From: Neisseria bergeri
GTDB lineage: Bacteria; Pseudomonadota; Gammaproteobacteria; Burkholderiales; Neisseriaceae
DNA: 64,000 bases
Direction of reading: 5' to 3'
Assembly: GCA_003044455.1 (NCBI GenBank)
Contig: POWY01000006.1
Coordinates: forward strand, 1 to 64,000
Part shown: in pieces, positions 26,710 through 36,253 of the stretch
Numbering within the stretch: position 1 is the stretch's first letter
Layout: each line of letters begins with the position of its first letter
Position numbers and translations under genes: made by a program
The notes under the pieces: generated by a model
The model's database searches: none
Told to the model about the DNA's origin: nothing
Seen by the model: the letters and a program-made list of their open reading frames with translations, nothing else

Positions 26710-29700
26710 ATGGCTAAATTTTTTATCGACCGCCCCATTTTTGCGTGGGTTATTTCGATTTTCATTATTGCGGCGGGTATTTTCGGCATTAAAAGCCTGC
26801 CTGTTTCGCAATATCCGTCTGTTGCCGCACCGAATATTACCCTGAGGGCTACTTATCCGGGTGCATCCGCACAAGTGATGGAAGACAGCGTGCTTTCCGT
26901 GATCGAACGCAATATGAACGGCGTGGAAGGTTTGGATTATATGTCCACTTCCGCCGATTCGAGCGGCAGCGGCAGCGTGAGCCTGACCTTTACGCCTGAA
27001 ACTGACGAAGACTTGGCTCAGGTGGAGGTGCAGAACAAACTCTCCGAAGTATTGAGCATGTTGCCTGCTACCGTTCAACAGTACGGCGTGACCGTATCCA
27101 AGGCGCGTTCCAATTTCCTGATGATTGTGATGCTTTCGTCGGATGTGCAGTCAACCGAAGAGATGAACGACTACGCGCAGCGTAATATCGTTCCCGAGTT
27201 GCAGCGTATCGAAGGCGTGGGGCAGGTACGCCTGTTCGGCGCGCAACGCGCGATGCGGATTTGGGTCGATCCTAAGAAACTGCAGAACTACAATTTGTCG
27301 TTTGCTGATGTCGGCAGTGCGCTGTCGGCACAGAATATCCAAATTTCCGCAGGTTCCATCGGTTCGCTTCCCGCTGTTCAGGGGCAGACTGTTACGGCTA
27401 CCGTAACGGCGCAAGGGCAGTTGAGTACGGCCGAAGAATTCGGCAACGTCATCCTCCGCGCCAATACTGATGGTTCTAATGTTTACCTGAAGGATGTAGC
27501 GAAAGTCGGATTGGGTATGGAAGACTATTCTTCCTCAACCCGTCTGAACGGGGTAAATACCACCGGTATGGCGGTGATGCTGTCCAATAGCGGCAATGCG
27601 ATGGCGACGGCAAAGGCGGTTAAAGAACGCATGGCGACGTTGGAAAAATACTTTCCTCAAGGTATGAGCTGGAAAACCCCTTACGATACTTCCAAATTCG
27701 TCGAAATTTCGATTGAAAAAGTCATCCATACCTTGTTAGAGGCGATGGTGCTGGTTTTTGTCGTGATGTACCTCTTCCTGCAAAACATCCGTTATACGCT
27801 GATTCCGACCATCGTCGTACCGATTTCCCTGTTGGGTGGTTTCGCCTTCATCTCTTATATGGGGATGTCGATTAACGTACTGACCATGTTTGCGATGGTT
27901 TTGGTCATCGGTATCGTGGTCGATGACGCGATTGTGGTGGTTGAAAACGTCGAGCGCATTATGGCGGGCGAAGGCCTGCCGCCTAAGGCTGCAACCAAAA
28001 AAGCAATGGGTCAGATTTCCGGCGCGGTCATCGGTATTACCGCCGTTTTGATGTCGGTATTTGTGCCGCTGGCAACGTTCAGCGGGGCGACGGGCAATAT
28101 CTATAAACAGTTTGCCCTGACGATGGCGGCATCGATAGCCTTCTCCGCCTTCCTTGCGCTGACACTCACGCCTGCTTTGTGTGCCACAATGTTGAAGACC
28201 ATCCCGAAAGGGCATCACGAAGAGAAAAAAGGTTTCTTCGGTTGGTTTAACAAAAAATTCGACAACTGGACACACGGCTACGAAGGCTGGGTTGCCAAAG
28301 TCTTGCGCAAGACTTTGCGCATGATGGTTGTTTACGTTGGTTTGGCGGTTGTGGGCGTATTCCTGTTTATGCGCCTGCCGACTTCGTTCTTGCCGACCGA
28401 AGACCAAGGCTTCGTCATGGTCAGCGTGCAACTGCCTGCGGGGGCGACCAAAGAACGCACCGATGCGACTTTGGCACAAGTTACCCAATTGGCGAAAAGC
28501 ATTCCCGAAATCGAAAACATCATCACCGTTTCCGGCTTCAGCTTTTCGGGCAGCGGTCAGAATATGGCGATGGGTTTTGCGATGCTTAAGGATTGGAACG
28601 AACGTACCGCCCCGGGCAGTGATGCCGTTTCGATTGCCGGCAAGCTGACGGGTATGATGATGGGGACGCTGAAAGACGGTTTCGGCATCGCCATCGTCCC
28701 TCCTCCGATTATGGAGTTGGGCAACGGTTCGGGCCTGACCATCAACCTGCAAGACCGCAACAACACCGGCCATACCGCATTGCTGGCGAAGCGCAACGAG
28801 TTGATTCAAAAAATGCGGGCCAGCGGTTTGTTTGACCCGAGTACCGTCCGTGCTGGCGGTTTGGAAGATGCGCCGCAGTTGAAAATCGACATCAACCGTG
28901 CCGCCGCAGCCGCACAAGGCATTTCGTTTGCCGACATCCGCACCGCATTGGCAAGCGCGCTGAGTTCGTCTTATGTCAACGACTTCCCGAACCAAGGCCG
29001 TTTGCAGCGCGTGATGGTTCAGGCGGATGCTTCGGCACGTATGCAGCCTGCCGACATCTTGAATCTGACTGTGCCGAACAGCTCGGGCATTGCCGTTCCG
29101 CTTTCTTCGATTGCTACCGTTTCTTGGCAGATGGGTACGGAACAGAGCGTTCGTTTCAACGGTTATCCCGCTATGGAACTGTCCGGTTCGCCCGCAACCG
29201 GTGTTTCCACCGGTCAGGCCATGGAGGCGGTTCAAAAAATGGTTGACGAATTGGGCGGCGGTTACAGCCTGGAGTGGGGCGGACAGTCGCGCGAAGAGGC
29301 AAAAGGCGGTTCGCAAACCATTGCCCTTTACGCGCTTGCCGCCGTTGCAGTCTTCTTGGTGCTTGCCGCACTTTATGAAAGCTGGTCTATTCCGCTGGCC
29401 GTTCTGCTTGTAATGCCTTTAGGCTTGGCAGGGGCGGCGGCAGGTGTAACCGGGCGCAACCTGACCGAGCTGATGTTGGGCGGTATTCCTGCATTTGCCA
29501 ACGACATCTACTTCCAAGTCGGTTTCGTTACTGTGATGGGTTTGAGTGCGAAAAACGCAATTTTGATTATTGAATTTGCCAAAGACCTTCAAGCGCAAGG
29601 GAAAAGCGCGGTTGAAGCCGCTTTGGAAGCTGCTCGCCTGCGTTTCCGTCCGATTATCATGACCTCGTTCGCCTTTATTTTGGGCGTGGTTCCCCTGTAT

Positions 29701-29913
29701 ATTGCCGGTGGTGCGAGTTCTGCCAGCCAGCGCGCCATCGGTACAACCGTATTCTGGGGGATGCTCATCGGCACGCTTTTGTCCGTGTTCCTTGTTCCGT
29801 TTTTCTATGTGGTGGTGCGCAAATTCTTCAAAGAAACTGCACACGAGCATGAAATGGCGGTCAGACATGCATCAGAAGCGGGTATAACCGGTTCGGACGA
29901 TAAACAATATTAA
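26710..29913 (+). CDS. mtrD: MtrD RND inner-membrane efflux pump
   Basis: A 1067-residue RND transporter of the HAE-1 type, trimeric, 12 membrane helices. It exports hydrophobic antibiotics, fatty acids, bile salts and cationic peptides using the proton gradient. Seen are the start MAKFFIDRPIFAWVISIFII, the proton-relay Asp pair in VLVIGIVVDDAIVVVENVERIM and GLSAKNAILIIEFAKD. Length and start are as expected. Confidence 0.97.
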   Translation: MAKFFIDRPIFAWVISIFIIAAGIFGIKSLPVSQYPSVAAPNITLRATYPGASAQVMEDSVLSVIERNMNGVEGLDYMSTSADSSGSGSVSLTFTPETDEDLAQVEVQNKLSEVLSMLPATVQQYGVTVSKARSNFLMIVMLSSDVQSTEEMNDYAQRNIVPELQRIEGVGQVRLFGAQRAMRIWVDPKKLQNYNLSFADVGSALSAQNIQISAGSIGSLPAVQGQTVTATVTAQGQLSTAEEFGNVILRANTDGSNVYLKDVAKVGLGMEDYSSSTRLNGVNTTGMAVMLSNSGNAMATAKAVKERMATLEKYFPQGMSWKTPYDTSKFVEISIEKVIHTLLEAMVLVFVVMYLFLQNIRYTLIPTIVVPISLLGGFAFISYMGMSINVLTMFAMVLVIGIVVDDAIVVVENVERIMAGEGLPPKAATKKAMGQISGAVIGITAVLMSVFVPLATFSGATGNIYKQFALTMAASIAFSAFLALTLTPALCATMLKTIPKGHHEEKKGFFGWFNKKFDNWTHGYEGWVAKVLRKTLRMMVVYVGLAVVGVFLFMRLPTSFLPTEDQGFVMVSVQLPAGATKERTDATLAQVTQLAKSIPEIENIITVSGFSFSGSGQNMAMGFAMLKDWNERTAPGSDAVSIAGKLTGMMMGTLKDGFGIAIVPPPIMELGNGSGLTINLQDRNNTGHTALLAKRNELIQKMRASGLFDPSTVRAGGLEDAPQLKIDINRAAAAAQGISFADIRTALASALSSSYVNDFPNQGRLQRVMVQADASARMQPADILNLTVPNSSGIAVPLSSIATVSWQMGTEQSVRFNGYPAMELSGSPATGVSTGQAMEAVQKMVDELGGGYSLEWGGQSREEAKGGSQTIALYALAAVAVFLVLAALYESWSIPLAVLLVMPLGLAGAAAGVTGRNLTELMLGGIPAFANDIYFQVGFVTVMGLSAKNAILIIEFAKDLQAQGKSAVEAALEAARLRFRPIIMTSFAFILGVVPLYIAGGASSASQRAIGTTVFWGMLIGTLLSVFLVPFFYVVVRKFFKETAHEHEMAVRHASEAGITGSDDKQY

Positions 29914-29919
29914 GCAACC

Positions 29920-29955
29920 ATGCCGTCTGAACGCCCACAGGTTTTCAGACGGCAT
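29920..29955 (+). other. Inverted DUS pair between mtrD and mtrE
   Basis: ATGCCGTCTGAA and TTCAGACGGCAT face each other across 12 nt just after the mtrD stop, without a T run. It may act as an mRNA-stabilising hairpin or weak attenuator inside the operon; mtrE starts 12 nt downstream. Confidence 0.65.
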
Positions 29956-29967
29956 CAGGACTTTTTT

Positions 29968-31371
29968 ATGAATACTACATTGAAAACCACCTTAACCTCT
30001 GTTGCAGCAGCCTTTGCATTGTCTGCCTGCACCATGATTCCCCAATACGAGCAGCCCAAAGTCGAAGTTGCGGAAACGTTTAAAAACGATACCGCCGACA
30101 GCGGCATCCGTGCGGTCGATTTGGGTTGGCACGACTATTTTGCCGACCCGCGCCTGCAAAAGCTGATCGACATCGCACTTGAGCGCAATACCAGTTTGCG
30201 TACAGCCGTATTGAACAGCGAAATCTACCGTAAACAATACATGATCGAGCGCAACAACCTCCTGCCCACGCTTGCCGCCAATGCGAACGGCTCGCGCCAA
30301 GGCAGCTTGAGCGGCGGCAATGTCAGCAGCAGCTACAATGTCGGACTGGGTGCGGCATCTTACGAACTCGACCTGTTCGGACGCGTCCGCAGCAGCAGCG
30401 AGGCGGCACTGCAAGGCTATTTTGCCAGCACCGCCAACCGCGATGCGGCACATTTGAGCCTGATTGCCACCGTTGCCAAAGCCTATTTCAACGAACGTTA
30501 TGCCGAAGAAGCGATGTCTTTGGCGCAGCGTGTTCTGAAAACGCGCGAGGAAACCTACAAGCTGTCCGAATTGCGTTACAAGGCAGGCGTGATTTCCGCC
30601 GTCGCCCTGCGTCAGCAGGAAGCCCTAATCGAATCCGCCAAAGCCGATTATGCCCATGCCGCGCGCAGCCGCGAACAGGCGCGCAATGCCTTGGCAACCC
30701 TGATCAACCAACCGATACCCGACGACCTGCCCGCCGCTTTGCCGTTGGACAAGCAGTTTTTTGTTGAGAAGCTGCCGGCCGGTTTGAGTTCCGAAGTATT
30801 GCTCGACCGTCCCGACATCCGTGCCGCCGAACACGCGCTCAAACAGGCGAACGCCAATATCGGTGCGGCACGTGCCGCCTTTTTCCCATCCATCCGCCTG
30901 ACCGGAAGCGTCGGTACGGGTTCTGCCGAATTGGGCGGGCTGTTCAAAAGCGGCACGGGCGTTTGGTCGTTCGCGCCTTCCATTACCCTGCCGATTTTTA
31001 CTTGGGGAACGAACAAGGCGAACCTCGATGTGGCGAAACTGCGCCAACAGGCACAAATCGTTGCCTATGAATCCGCCGTCCAATCCGCATTTCAAGACGT
31101 GGCAAACGCATTGACCGCGCGCGAGCAGCTGGATAAAGCCTATGCCGCTTTAAGCAAACAAAGCCGCGCCTCTAAAGAAGCGTTGCGCTTGGTCGGCCTG
31201 CGTTACAAACACGGCGTATCCGGCGCGCTCGATTTGCTCGATGCGGAACGCAGCAGCTATGCGGCGGAGGGTGCGGCTTTGTCGGCACAACTGACCCGCG
31301 CCGAAAACCTTGCCGATTTGTACAAGGCGCTCGGCGGCGGATTGAAACGGGATACCCAAACCGGTAAATAA
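29968..31371 (+). CDS. mtrE: MtrE outer-membrane efflux channel
   Basis: A 467-residue TolC/OprM-type lipoprotein with lipobox ALSAC (Cys near residue 20). Two repeated helix-hairpin halves are seen, e.g. ALEIALERNTSLR-like DIALERNTSLRTAVLNSE and LLDRPDIRAAEHALKQANANIGAARAAFFPSI. I chose ATG 29968 because it directly precedes the signal peptide; the longer frame from 29920 translates the DUS hairpin. Confidence 0.96.
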   Translation: MNTTLKTTLTSVAAAFALSACTMIPQYEQPKVEVAETFKNDTADSGIRAVDLGWHDYFADPRLQKLIDIALERNTSLRTAVLNSEIYRKQYMIERNNLLPTLAANANGSRQGSLSGGNVSSSYNVGLGAASYELDLFGRVRSSSEAALQGYFASTANRDAAHLSLIATVAKAYFNERYAEEAMSLAQRVLKTREETYKLSELRYKAGVISAVALRQQEALIESAKADYAHAARSREQARNALATLINQPIPDDLPAALPLDKQFFVEKLPAGLSSEVLLDRPDIRAAEHALKQANANIGAARAAFFPSIRLTGSVGTGSAELGGLFKSGTGVWSFAPSITLPIFTWGTNKANLDVAKLRQQAQIVAYESAVQSAFQDVANALTAREQLDKAYAALSKQSRASKEALRLVGLRYKHGVSGALDLLDAERSSYAAEGAALSAQLTRAENLADLYKALGGGLKRDTQTGK

Positions 31372-31386
31372 CCGCCCGGGCAACCA

Positions 31387-31425
31387 AATGCCGTCTGAAA
31401 CGATAAGGTTTCAGACGGCATTTCT
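31387..31425. terminator. Inverted DUS terminator after mtrE
   Basis: AATGCCGTCTGAAAC pairs with GTTTCAGACGGCATTTC. It lies between mtrE and the convergent receptor gene. Confidence 0.8.
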
Positions 31426-31482
31426 TTCTTTAAAACGGTTTCCGGTACCTGCCTGCCTTTCAAGACGGCAGGCCGTATCCGT

Positions 31483-33642
31483 TTAGAAAGTATGTTTGAC
31501 GGTTGCGGTCAGGCTGCGCGGCGTGCCGTAAACGTGAATATCCGGCATGGTGCGATAGCGTTTGTTAAACACGTTTTCAAAGTCCAAACTGATGCGGGTG
31601 GATTTGCCGATTTTGTAATGCGCGGTCAAATCCAGCGTGGCGTAGGGGCGTTGGGTCAATGCGGCTGCGGTGGCAGGGTTGATGTCTGCAGGGTATTCAT
31701 CCAGCGTGTGGCTGCGGCTTTGCCAGTTGACGTTTGCACCCAGGTTCAAACGGTCGGTCACGTCATACGCGGTAAAGAGTTTGAACAGATGAACCGGATA
31801 AGACGGATGAAGTTGAACCCCTTTGCTGTCTTTGATTTTAGAACGTGCATAAGACGCATTCAGCAGCCATTTATCACTTAGGCGGCCGCCGACAGAGAGT
31901 TCCACGCCTTTTGTCGTGGTGTTGTTGACTGCACGGTAGTATTCATCGCCATTCGCGAATTCGCCTTCAACCACGCCCACATGGTCGCGTTTGTTCATAA
32001 ACACAGACGCGGAAGCATTCAGACGGCCTTCAAACCACGAGGCTTTCAAACCGGTCTCGTAGGTTTTGCCGCGTTGCGGTTCGAGCGGTTTGCCGTCTTT
32101 GGTCAGGTTGCGCACTTGTGGGCGGAAGATGGTGGTGTAGGACACATAGGCAGTCAGGTTGTCGTCTAGATCATAAGTTACACCCAAATAAGGAATGAAA
32201 ACGTTTTGTTTGTGGCTGCTGTAAGCGAATTTGTTACGGTCAGTGCTGTAACGGTACCGCCAATCTACAAAACGTCCGCCGCCTATCAATGCCAGCTTGT
32301 CGGTCAGTTTGAAACGGGTCGAGCCGTAAACCGACAGGTTTTTCATATCGGTAAAACCATCGCGCGAATACGGCATATCGGGTTTGGCAATGTTGCCGTT
32401 AAAGAGGCGCAAATCAGGAATTTTCGACTCGCCTTCTTCATAGAAAGACAGGTTTTCTTTGTTGTCCTGATAGCTGATGCCCGCATTAAATTCATGCGAG
32501 CGGCCCAATGCCGGATAGTCGCCGTCCAAGGTCAGGGAGAAATCTTGGTCGCGGTATTTGCTGCGGTCGCGGTCTGAAGTGAAAAGCGCGGAGTAGTCGG
32601 TATTGATTTTGTATGTACCGGCAATGCCTGAAACGATGTCGCTTTTACCTGTCAGATAGCTGTAATTGCCTGTCAGTTTCCAGCCGTTGTCAAATTCATG
32701 GCTGAGGGAAGTGAACACTTCGGCACTGGTGTCTTTGCCGTAAGCCCATTTTGCCGAGGAATTGCTACGCGGCGAAGCCTCAAACGGTATGAATCCGTCT
32801 TTCTTATTGCCTGCTGCCGTCAGATAGCTGAAACGCGAGCTGCCCTTATTGCGGAAACGGTGGATTTCCGTACCGATATTCCACTGAGTCTGAGGGGCAA
32901 TGTCGTAGGAGAGAATGCCGTAGAACGTATGATTGTGGCGCGAAGTGTTCGGCAGGTAATCGCCGCCGTGGTCGCTGACCAAAATAGTGCGGCCGCGCAA
33001 GGTATTGTCTGCATTCAAAGGCTGATTGGCATCAAGGACGAAGCGGTAGTGCTTCCACGAACCGACACCGGCTTCTACGCTGACGGCAGGTTTGGCAGTC
33101 GGTTTTTTGCGTTCCAAAGCAACCGTGCCGCCCGGCTCGCCCATGCCGCCGTTGGACAAACCGCTTGCGCCGCGCACGACGACGACTTGGTCATACAATT
33201 CGCTGTCCAGATTGTTGGTGCCGCGGCGGATGGCTTTGTAGTCGTAAAGGAATTTGGGCGCGCCGTCCACGGAAATGCTGTCAATCGCCTGACTGCGCGA
33301 AATAAATTGGCTATGGCCGGAGACGTTGTTGCCCATTTTGCTGTGGAACACGCCCGGTGTTTGTTTCAATACGTCCTGCAGGCTGTCCAAGCCTTGGTCT
33401 TCGATTTGTTTTGCCGTTACGACAGACAGGGATTGCGGTGTTTCACGCTGGGTCAGCTTGATGCCTGTGGCGGCGGAAGAAGCGGGGATGGTGTAGTTGG
33501 AAGCCGTTTGTTTTCCCAGTTCTTTGACGTGTATTTCCGGAAGGGCGGCAATATCTGCGGCGGAGACGTGCGCGGCGCATAACAGCATGAGTGCGGATGA
33601 TACGGCAAGCGCGGTGCGTGAAGGGCGGGGGGGGGTATGCAT
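31483..33642 (-). CDS. TonB-dependent siderophore receptor (FpvA/FhuE type), with 5' C9 tract
   Basis: A 719-residue outer-membrane receptor: signal peptide (ALAVSSALMLLCAAHVSA), a TonB-box region near PEIHVKE, a plug with TQRETPQSLSVVTAKQIEDQGLDSLQDVLKQTPGV, DQVVVVRGASGLSNGGMGEPGGTV, and a 22-strand barrel ending in FNKRYRTMP..YGTPRSLTATVKHTF. The plug pattern is that of ferric-siderophore receptors, so it probably imports xenosiderophores. Codons 3-5 contain a run of nine C that keeps the gene in frame at present and could slip. The promoter area is AT-rich with a minus-strand TATAAT near 33692-33697. Confidence 0.9.
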   Translation of the reverse strand: MHTPPRPSRTALAVSSALMLLCAAHVSAADIAALPEIHVKELGKQTASNYTIPASSAATGIKLTQRETPQSLSVVTAKQIEDQGLDSLQDVLKQTPGVFHSKMGNNVSGHSQFISRSQAIDSISVDGAPKFLYDYKAIRRGTNNLDSELYDQVVVVRGASGLSNGGMGEPGGTVALERKKPTAKPAVSVEAGVGSWKHYRFVLDANQPLNADNTLRGRTILVSDHGGDYLPNTSRHNHTFYGILSYDIAPQTQWNIGTEIHRFRNKGSSRFSYLTAAGNKKDGFIPFEASPRSNSSAKWAYGKDTSAEVFTSLSHEFDNGWKLTGNYSYLTGKSDIVSGIAGTYKINTDYSALFTSDRDRSKYRDQDFSLTLDGDYPALGRSHEFNAGISYQDNKENLSFYEEGESKIPDLRLFNGNIAKPDMPYSRDGFTDMKNLSVYGSTRFKLTDKLALIGGGRFVDWRYRYSTDRNKFAYSSHKQNVFIPYLGVTYDLDDNLTAYVSYTTIFRPQVRNLTKDGKPLEPQRGKTYETGLKASWFEGRLNASASVFMNKRDHVGVVEGEFANGDEYYRAVNNTTTKGVELSVGGRLSDKWLLNASYARSKIKDSKGVQLHPSYPVHLFKLFTAYDVTDRLNLGANVNWQSRSHTLDEYPADINPATAAALTQRPYATLDLTAHYKIGKSTRISLDFENVFNKRYRTMPDIHVYGTPRSLTATVKHTF
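33627..33635 (-). repeat. Homopolymer C9 tract inside receptor codons 3-5
   Basis: Nine G on the given strand (nine C on the coding strand), immediately after ATG CAT A. A change of one or two units would shift the frame before the signal peptide. Confidence 0.9.
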
Positions 33643-33840
33643 GATTTTTCCTTTTGGTGGTTTGGCGGCGGGATTTTAGCAAAATGTTGTAATTATACTA
33701 GTTAGTGTAAATATTATTTAGGATTAGTTTGACTGTTGTCAAAATATATCTAGTTATCTAGTTATAAAGATTTATATTAAACCGTGATATGAGGGGAAAA
33801 AGGAAATGTTAGCGGAACGACGGATTGTCGCACCTTACAA
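33643..33840. other. AT-rich intergenic region upstream of the siderophore receptor
   Basis: About 200 bp with AT-rich partial palindromes (such as TAAATATTATTTA near 33708) and a minus-strand TATAAT. An iron-responsive operator is plausible but no clean Fur match is seen. Confidence 0.35.
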
Positions 33841-33882
33841 AAAATGCCGTCTGAAACGATAAGGTTTCAGACGGCATTTTAA
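33841..33882 (-). terminator. Inverted DUS terminator after the copper receptor gene
   Basis: AAAATGCCGTCTGAAAC pairs with GTTTCAGACGGCATTTT; on the minus strand it lies 12 nt after the receptor stop codon. Confidence 0.82.
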
Positions 33883-33893
33883 AATGCAACCGT

Positions 33894-36074
33894 TTAGAAC
33901 TTGGCTTGCAGCCTTAACCAGGCGGTGCGGCCGGGTTCGTTGACGCGGGTGGTTTTGATGCCGGCGGCAGGATCGACAAATCCTCCGCTTCTGCTGACAA
34001 ATTCGGCATAGGTTTTGTTGAACACATTGTCCACACCAGCTTGCAGGGTGGCGTATTTGTTGAATTTCCAACCTGCATTGACGGAAAGCACACCAAAGCC
34101 TGCGGATGCGCCAATATCCTGACCGATGATGTTGCCCTGTCCTTTGGCGTAGCGGTTTTGTTTGGCAACGACTTTCCACAATGCGCCCGCGCTGAATTTG
34201 CCGTTGTCAAAGGCGAGGGTGTTGTTCCATTCGAGCGGCGGCGTTTGTGCCAACGGTTTGCCGTCGGTACGGTTTTTACCGTAGGTATAGGCTAAGTTGC
34301 CGGATACGCTCCAATTAGGAGCGAATTCCCATTTCACTTCAATTTCGCCGCCTAGACGGATGGCATCGATATTGCGCGCGATTGAGTCTGCACCATGATG
34401 ATGGCCGGAGTCTCCGCCTGCTGCCGGAGCCGTCGGAGTATGGCTGCCGTGTCCGCCTGCTGCCGGAGCCGTCGGAGTATGGCTGCCGTGTCCGCCTGCT
34501 GCCGGAGCCGTCGGAGTATGGCTGCCGTGTCCGCCTGTTGTCGGAGCCGTCGGAGTATGGCTGCCGTGTCCGCCTGCTGCCGGTGCCGCCGAAGTATGGC
34601 TGCCGGCGGTATGATGCATCATCGGTTTTGTTTCGACAATGATGAAGTCGTCAACTTTGCCTGCAAATACAGAGGCGGAGACGTGCCAATTTCCGCTGTT
34701 CCAAATCAGCCCTGCATCAAGTTGACGGTTGGTCTCTTTTCGGAGGTTTTCAGATTTTTTGCGTTCCCAGTAGTCGGGAGAACGTTGTGCCACGCCTAAA
34801 CCTGCGTAGTATTTGGTATCGCCCAGTTTTTGTTCAAATCGGAAAAAGCCCGAATTCAAGGGGTATTTGGTTTTTTTGAGGGGATCAGAGTCGGCCTTGT
34901 TTTCGTATGTGCCTGTTACTTGGTCATGACGGAAGCCGGCAATCAGTTTTTGTGCATCGTTACGTTGCCATGCTGCTTCGGCAAAGCCGCCCAGTTGGTC
35001 AAAGCTTTGTGTCGGAGCATATGCTTTTTCGGTGAATTTTTCATTGCCTGATCGTTCGGTATGGCGGTCGCGCATGTAGTCGATGCCGGTTTGAAGGTTG
35101 ACGTTGTCCCAATCGAAAGTGGCTTTCAGATTGCCGGTATCGGTGCGGCGTTTGGGGTTAATGGCTGCCTTGCCCATTTTTCCGACAGGGCGCAGGCTGT
35201 AGGTGTCCATAACGTGGTCGATTTCGCTGGAACCGTAGCGTGCCTCGATTTCGCTCAACCACGGTGTGATATTGCGTTGGCTGATGCGGATATTCCATGC
35301 GTCGCGGTCGAATTTGCTGCCGTCCATCATACGGTCGGCGTAGGCTGCCTTACCTCGGCTGCGTTCGTATGTACCGGCGATGGTGGTGTTTTCGGTCGGG
35401 GTAACGCCCAACTGAACCATTTGGCTGTCGCGTTTGAAGTTGGAATGTACGCGGTTGCCTGCCCCGTCTTTATAGTCGCCGGATTCGTTGTGTGAGACAT
35501 TGAGGCGGGCATAACCGTATTTGCCACCCGCACCTGCTTCAAAGGAGGCATCGCGTCTGCCGCTGCTGCCTAATGTGGTGCTGCCGTTGAAGGAGTAGGG
35601 TTGTTCGTGGAAGGTCGGATCTTTACGGACGAAATGAACCGAACCGCTGATCAAACCCATACCTTGGGTAACGGTTTGCGGACCTTTGGTTACGACAACT
35701 TCGTCAAAGGTGCTGGGGTGGATATAAGAAGTGGGCGGATCCATGCGGTTGGAACAGCCGCCGTAAACGAACTGGTCGTCTGCGTTGATGGCAAGGCGCG
35801 AGCCGCCCAAACCTCGGAACAACGGATCGCCCGAGCTGCCGCCTTTGCGGATGATGCTCATGTTGGGGACAGATTGCAGCAAATCCGCGCCGTCGCCTGC
35901 CGGTAGGGGCTGGAGGGTGGCTTTAGGATTGAATTTGACTGTATTGGCCTTTTGCTGCTGTGTTCCGGTAACGGTAACGGGCGAGAGTTCGGCGGTTTCT
36001 TCTGCAACGGGGGCTGCCCATGCTTGGCTTAGCGCGGCTGCGAGGGGAAGGAGTAGGAAGTGGGTAGTTTTCAT
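33894..36074 (-). CDS. TonB-dependent copper receptor (OprC/NosA family) with a His-rich repeat loop
   Basis: A 726-residue outer-membrane receptor with signal peptide (LLLPLAAALSQAWA), a TVTVTGT-like TonB-box region and a plug with GGSSGDPLFRGLGGSRLAIN. The copper-receptor signature GGCSNRMDPPTSYI is present: Cys107 and Met111 give the CxxxM motif, and DHVMD gives HxM at His287/Met289. This is the pair of motifs reported to bind copper in Pseudomonas OprC. A loop near residues 490-560 carries five 13-residue repeats rich in Gly, His, Thr and Pro, ending GHHHG. The product probably imports or binds copper, which would feed the cbb3 oxidase and nitrite reductase. Confidence 0.88.
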   Translation of the reverse strand: MKTTHFLLLPLAAALSQAWAAPVAEETAELSPVTVTGTQQQKANTVKFNPKATLQPLPAGDGADLLQSVPNMSIIRKGGSSGDPLFRGLGGSRLAINADDQFVYGGCSNRMDPPTSYIHPSTFDEVVVTKGPQTVTQGMGLISGSVHFVRKDPTFHEQPYSFNGSTTLGSSGRRDASFEAGAGGKYGYARLNVSHNESGDYKDGAGNRVHSNFKRDSQMVQLGVTPTENTTIAGTYERSRGKAAYADRMMDGSKFDRDAWNIRISQRNITPWLSEIEARYGSSEIDHVMDTYSLRPVGKMGKAAINPKRRTDTGNLKATFDWDNVNLQTGIDYMRDRHTERSGNEKFTEKAYAPTQSFDQLGGFAEAAWQRNDAQKLIAGFRHDQVTGTYENKADSDPLKKTKYPLNSGFFRFEQKLGDTKYYAGLGVAQRSPDYWERKKSENLRKETNRQLDAGLIWNSGNWHVSASVFAGKVDDFIIVETKPMMHHTAGSHTSAAPAAGGHGSHTPTAPTTGGHGSHTPTAPAAGGHGSHTPTAPAAGGHGSHTPTAPAAGGDSGHHHGADSIARNIDAIRLGGEIEVKWEFAPNWSVSGNLAYTYGKNRTDGKPLAQTPPLEWNNTLAFDNGKFSAGALWKVVAKQNRYAKGQGNIIGQDIGASAGFGVLSVNAGWKFNKYATLQAGVDNVFNKTYAEFVSRSGGFVDPAAGIKTTRVNEPGRTAWLRLQAKF
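34413..34607 (-). repeat. Five tandem 39-bp repeats in the copper receptor
   Basis: The unit starts TCCGCCTGCTGCCGGAGCCG on the given strand and recurs at 34413, 34452, 34491, 34530 and 34569. Units 1-3 are identical or nearly so, unit 4 has two changes, unit 5 is more diverged. It encodes GGHGSHTPTAPAA-type repeats. Unit length is a multiple of three, so copy-number change keeps the frame. Confidence 0.92.
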
Positions 36075-36200
36075 ATTTAATCTACTTAAATGGAGGGTTG
36101 TTGTGTTAGTTCTAAAGTAGTATATAAAACTAAACTGAACGATGTATCAGAAAATGCACTTTGTTTAACATACATCAATAATGAATGTACCGGCCCGATA

Positions 36201-36243
36201 AAAAAATGCCGTCTGAAGCGGAAAAGGCTTCAGACGGCATTTT
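36201..36243 (-). terminator. Inverted DUS terminator of the lactate permease gene
   Basis: AATGCCGTCTGAAGC pairs with GCTTCAGACGGCATT with A/T tails on both sides. It lies just after the permease stop on the minus strand. Confidence 0.82.
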
Positions 36244-36253
36244 GAGAGACGGG

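Noticed and set aside
27736-29316. A 526-codon open frame on the minus strand opposite mtrD
   Set aside because: Antisense shadow; His/Arg/Gln-rich product of no known kind, mtrD is certain.
34382-34799. Plus-strand open frames made of repeats (LLPEPSEYGCRVR) opposite the copper receptor
   Set aside because: Produced by the 39-bp repeats read on the other strand; the receptor frame is intact and has clear homology.
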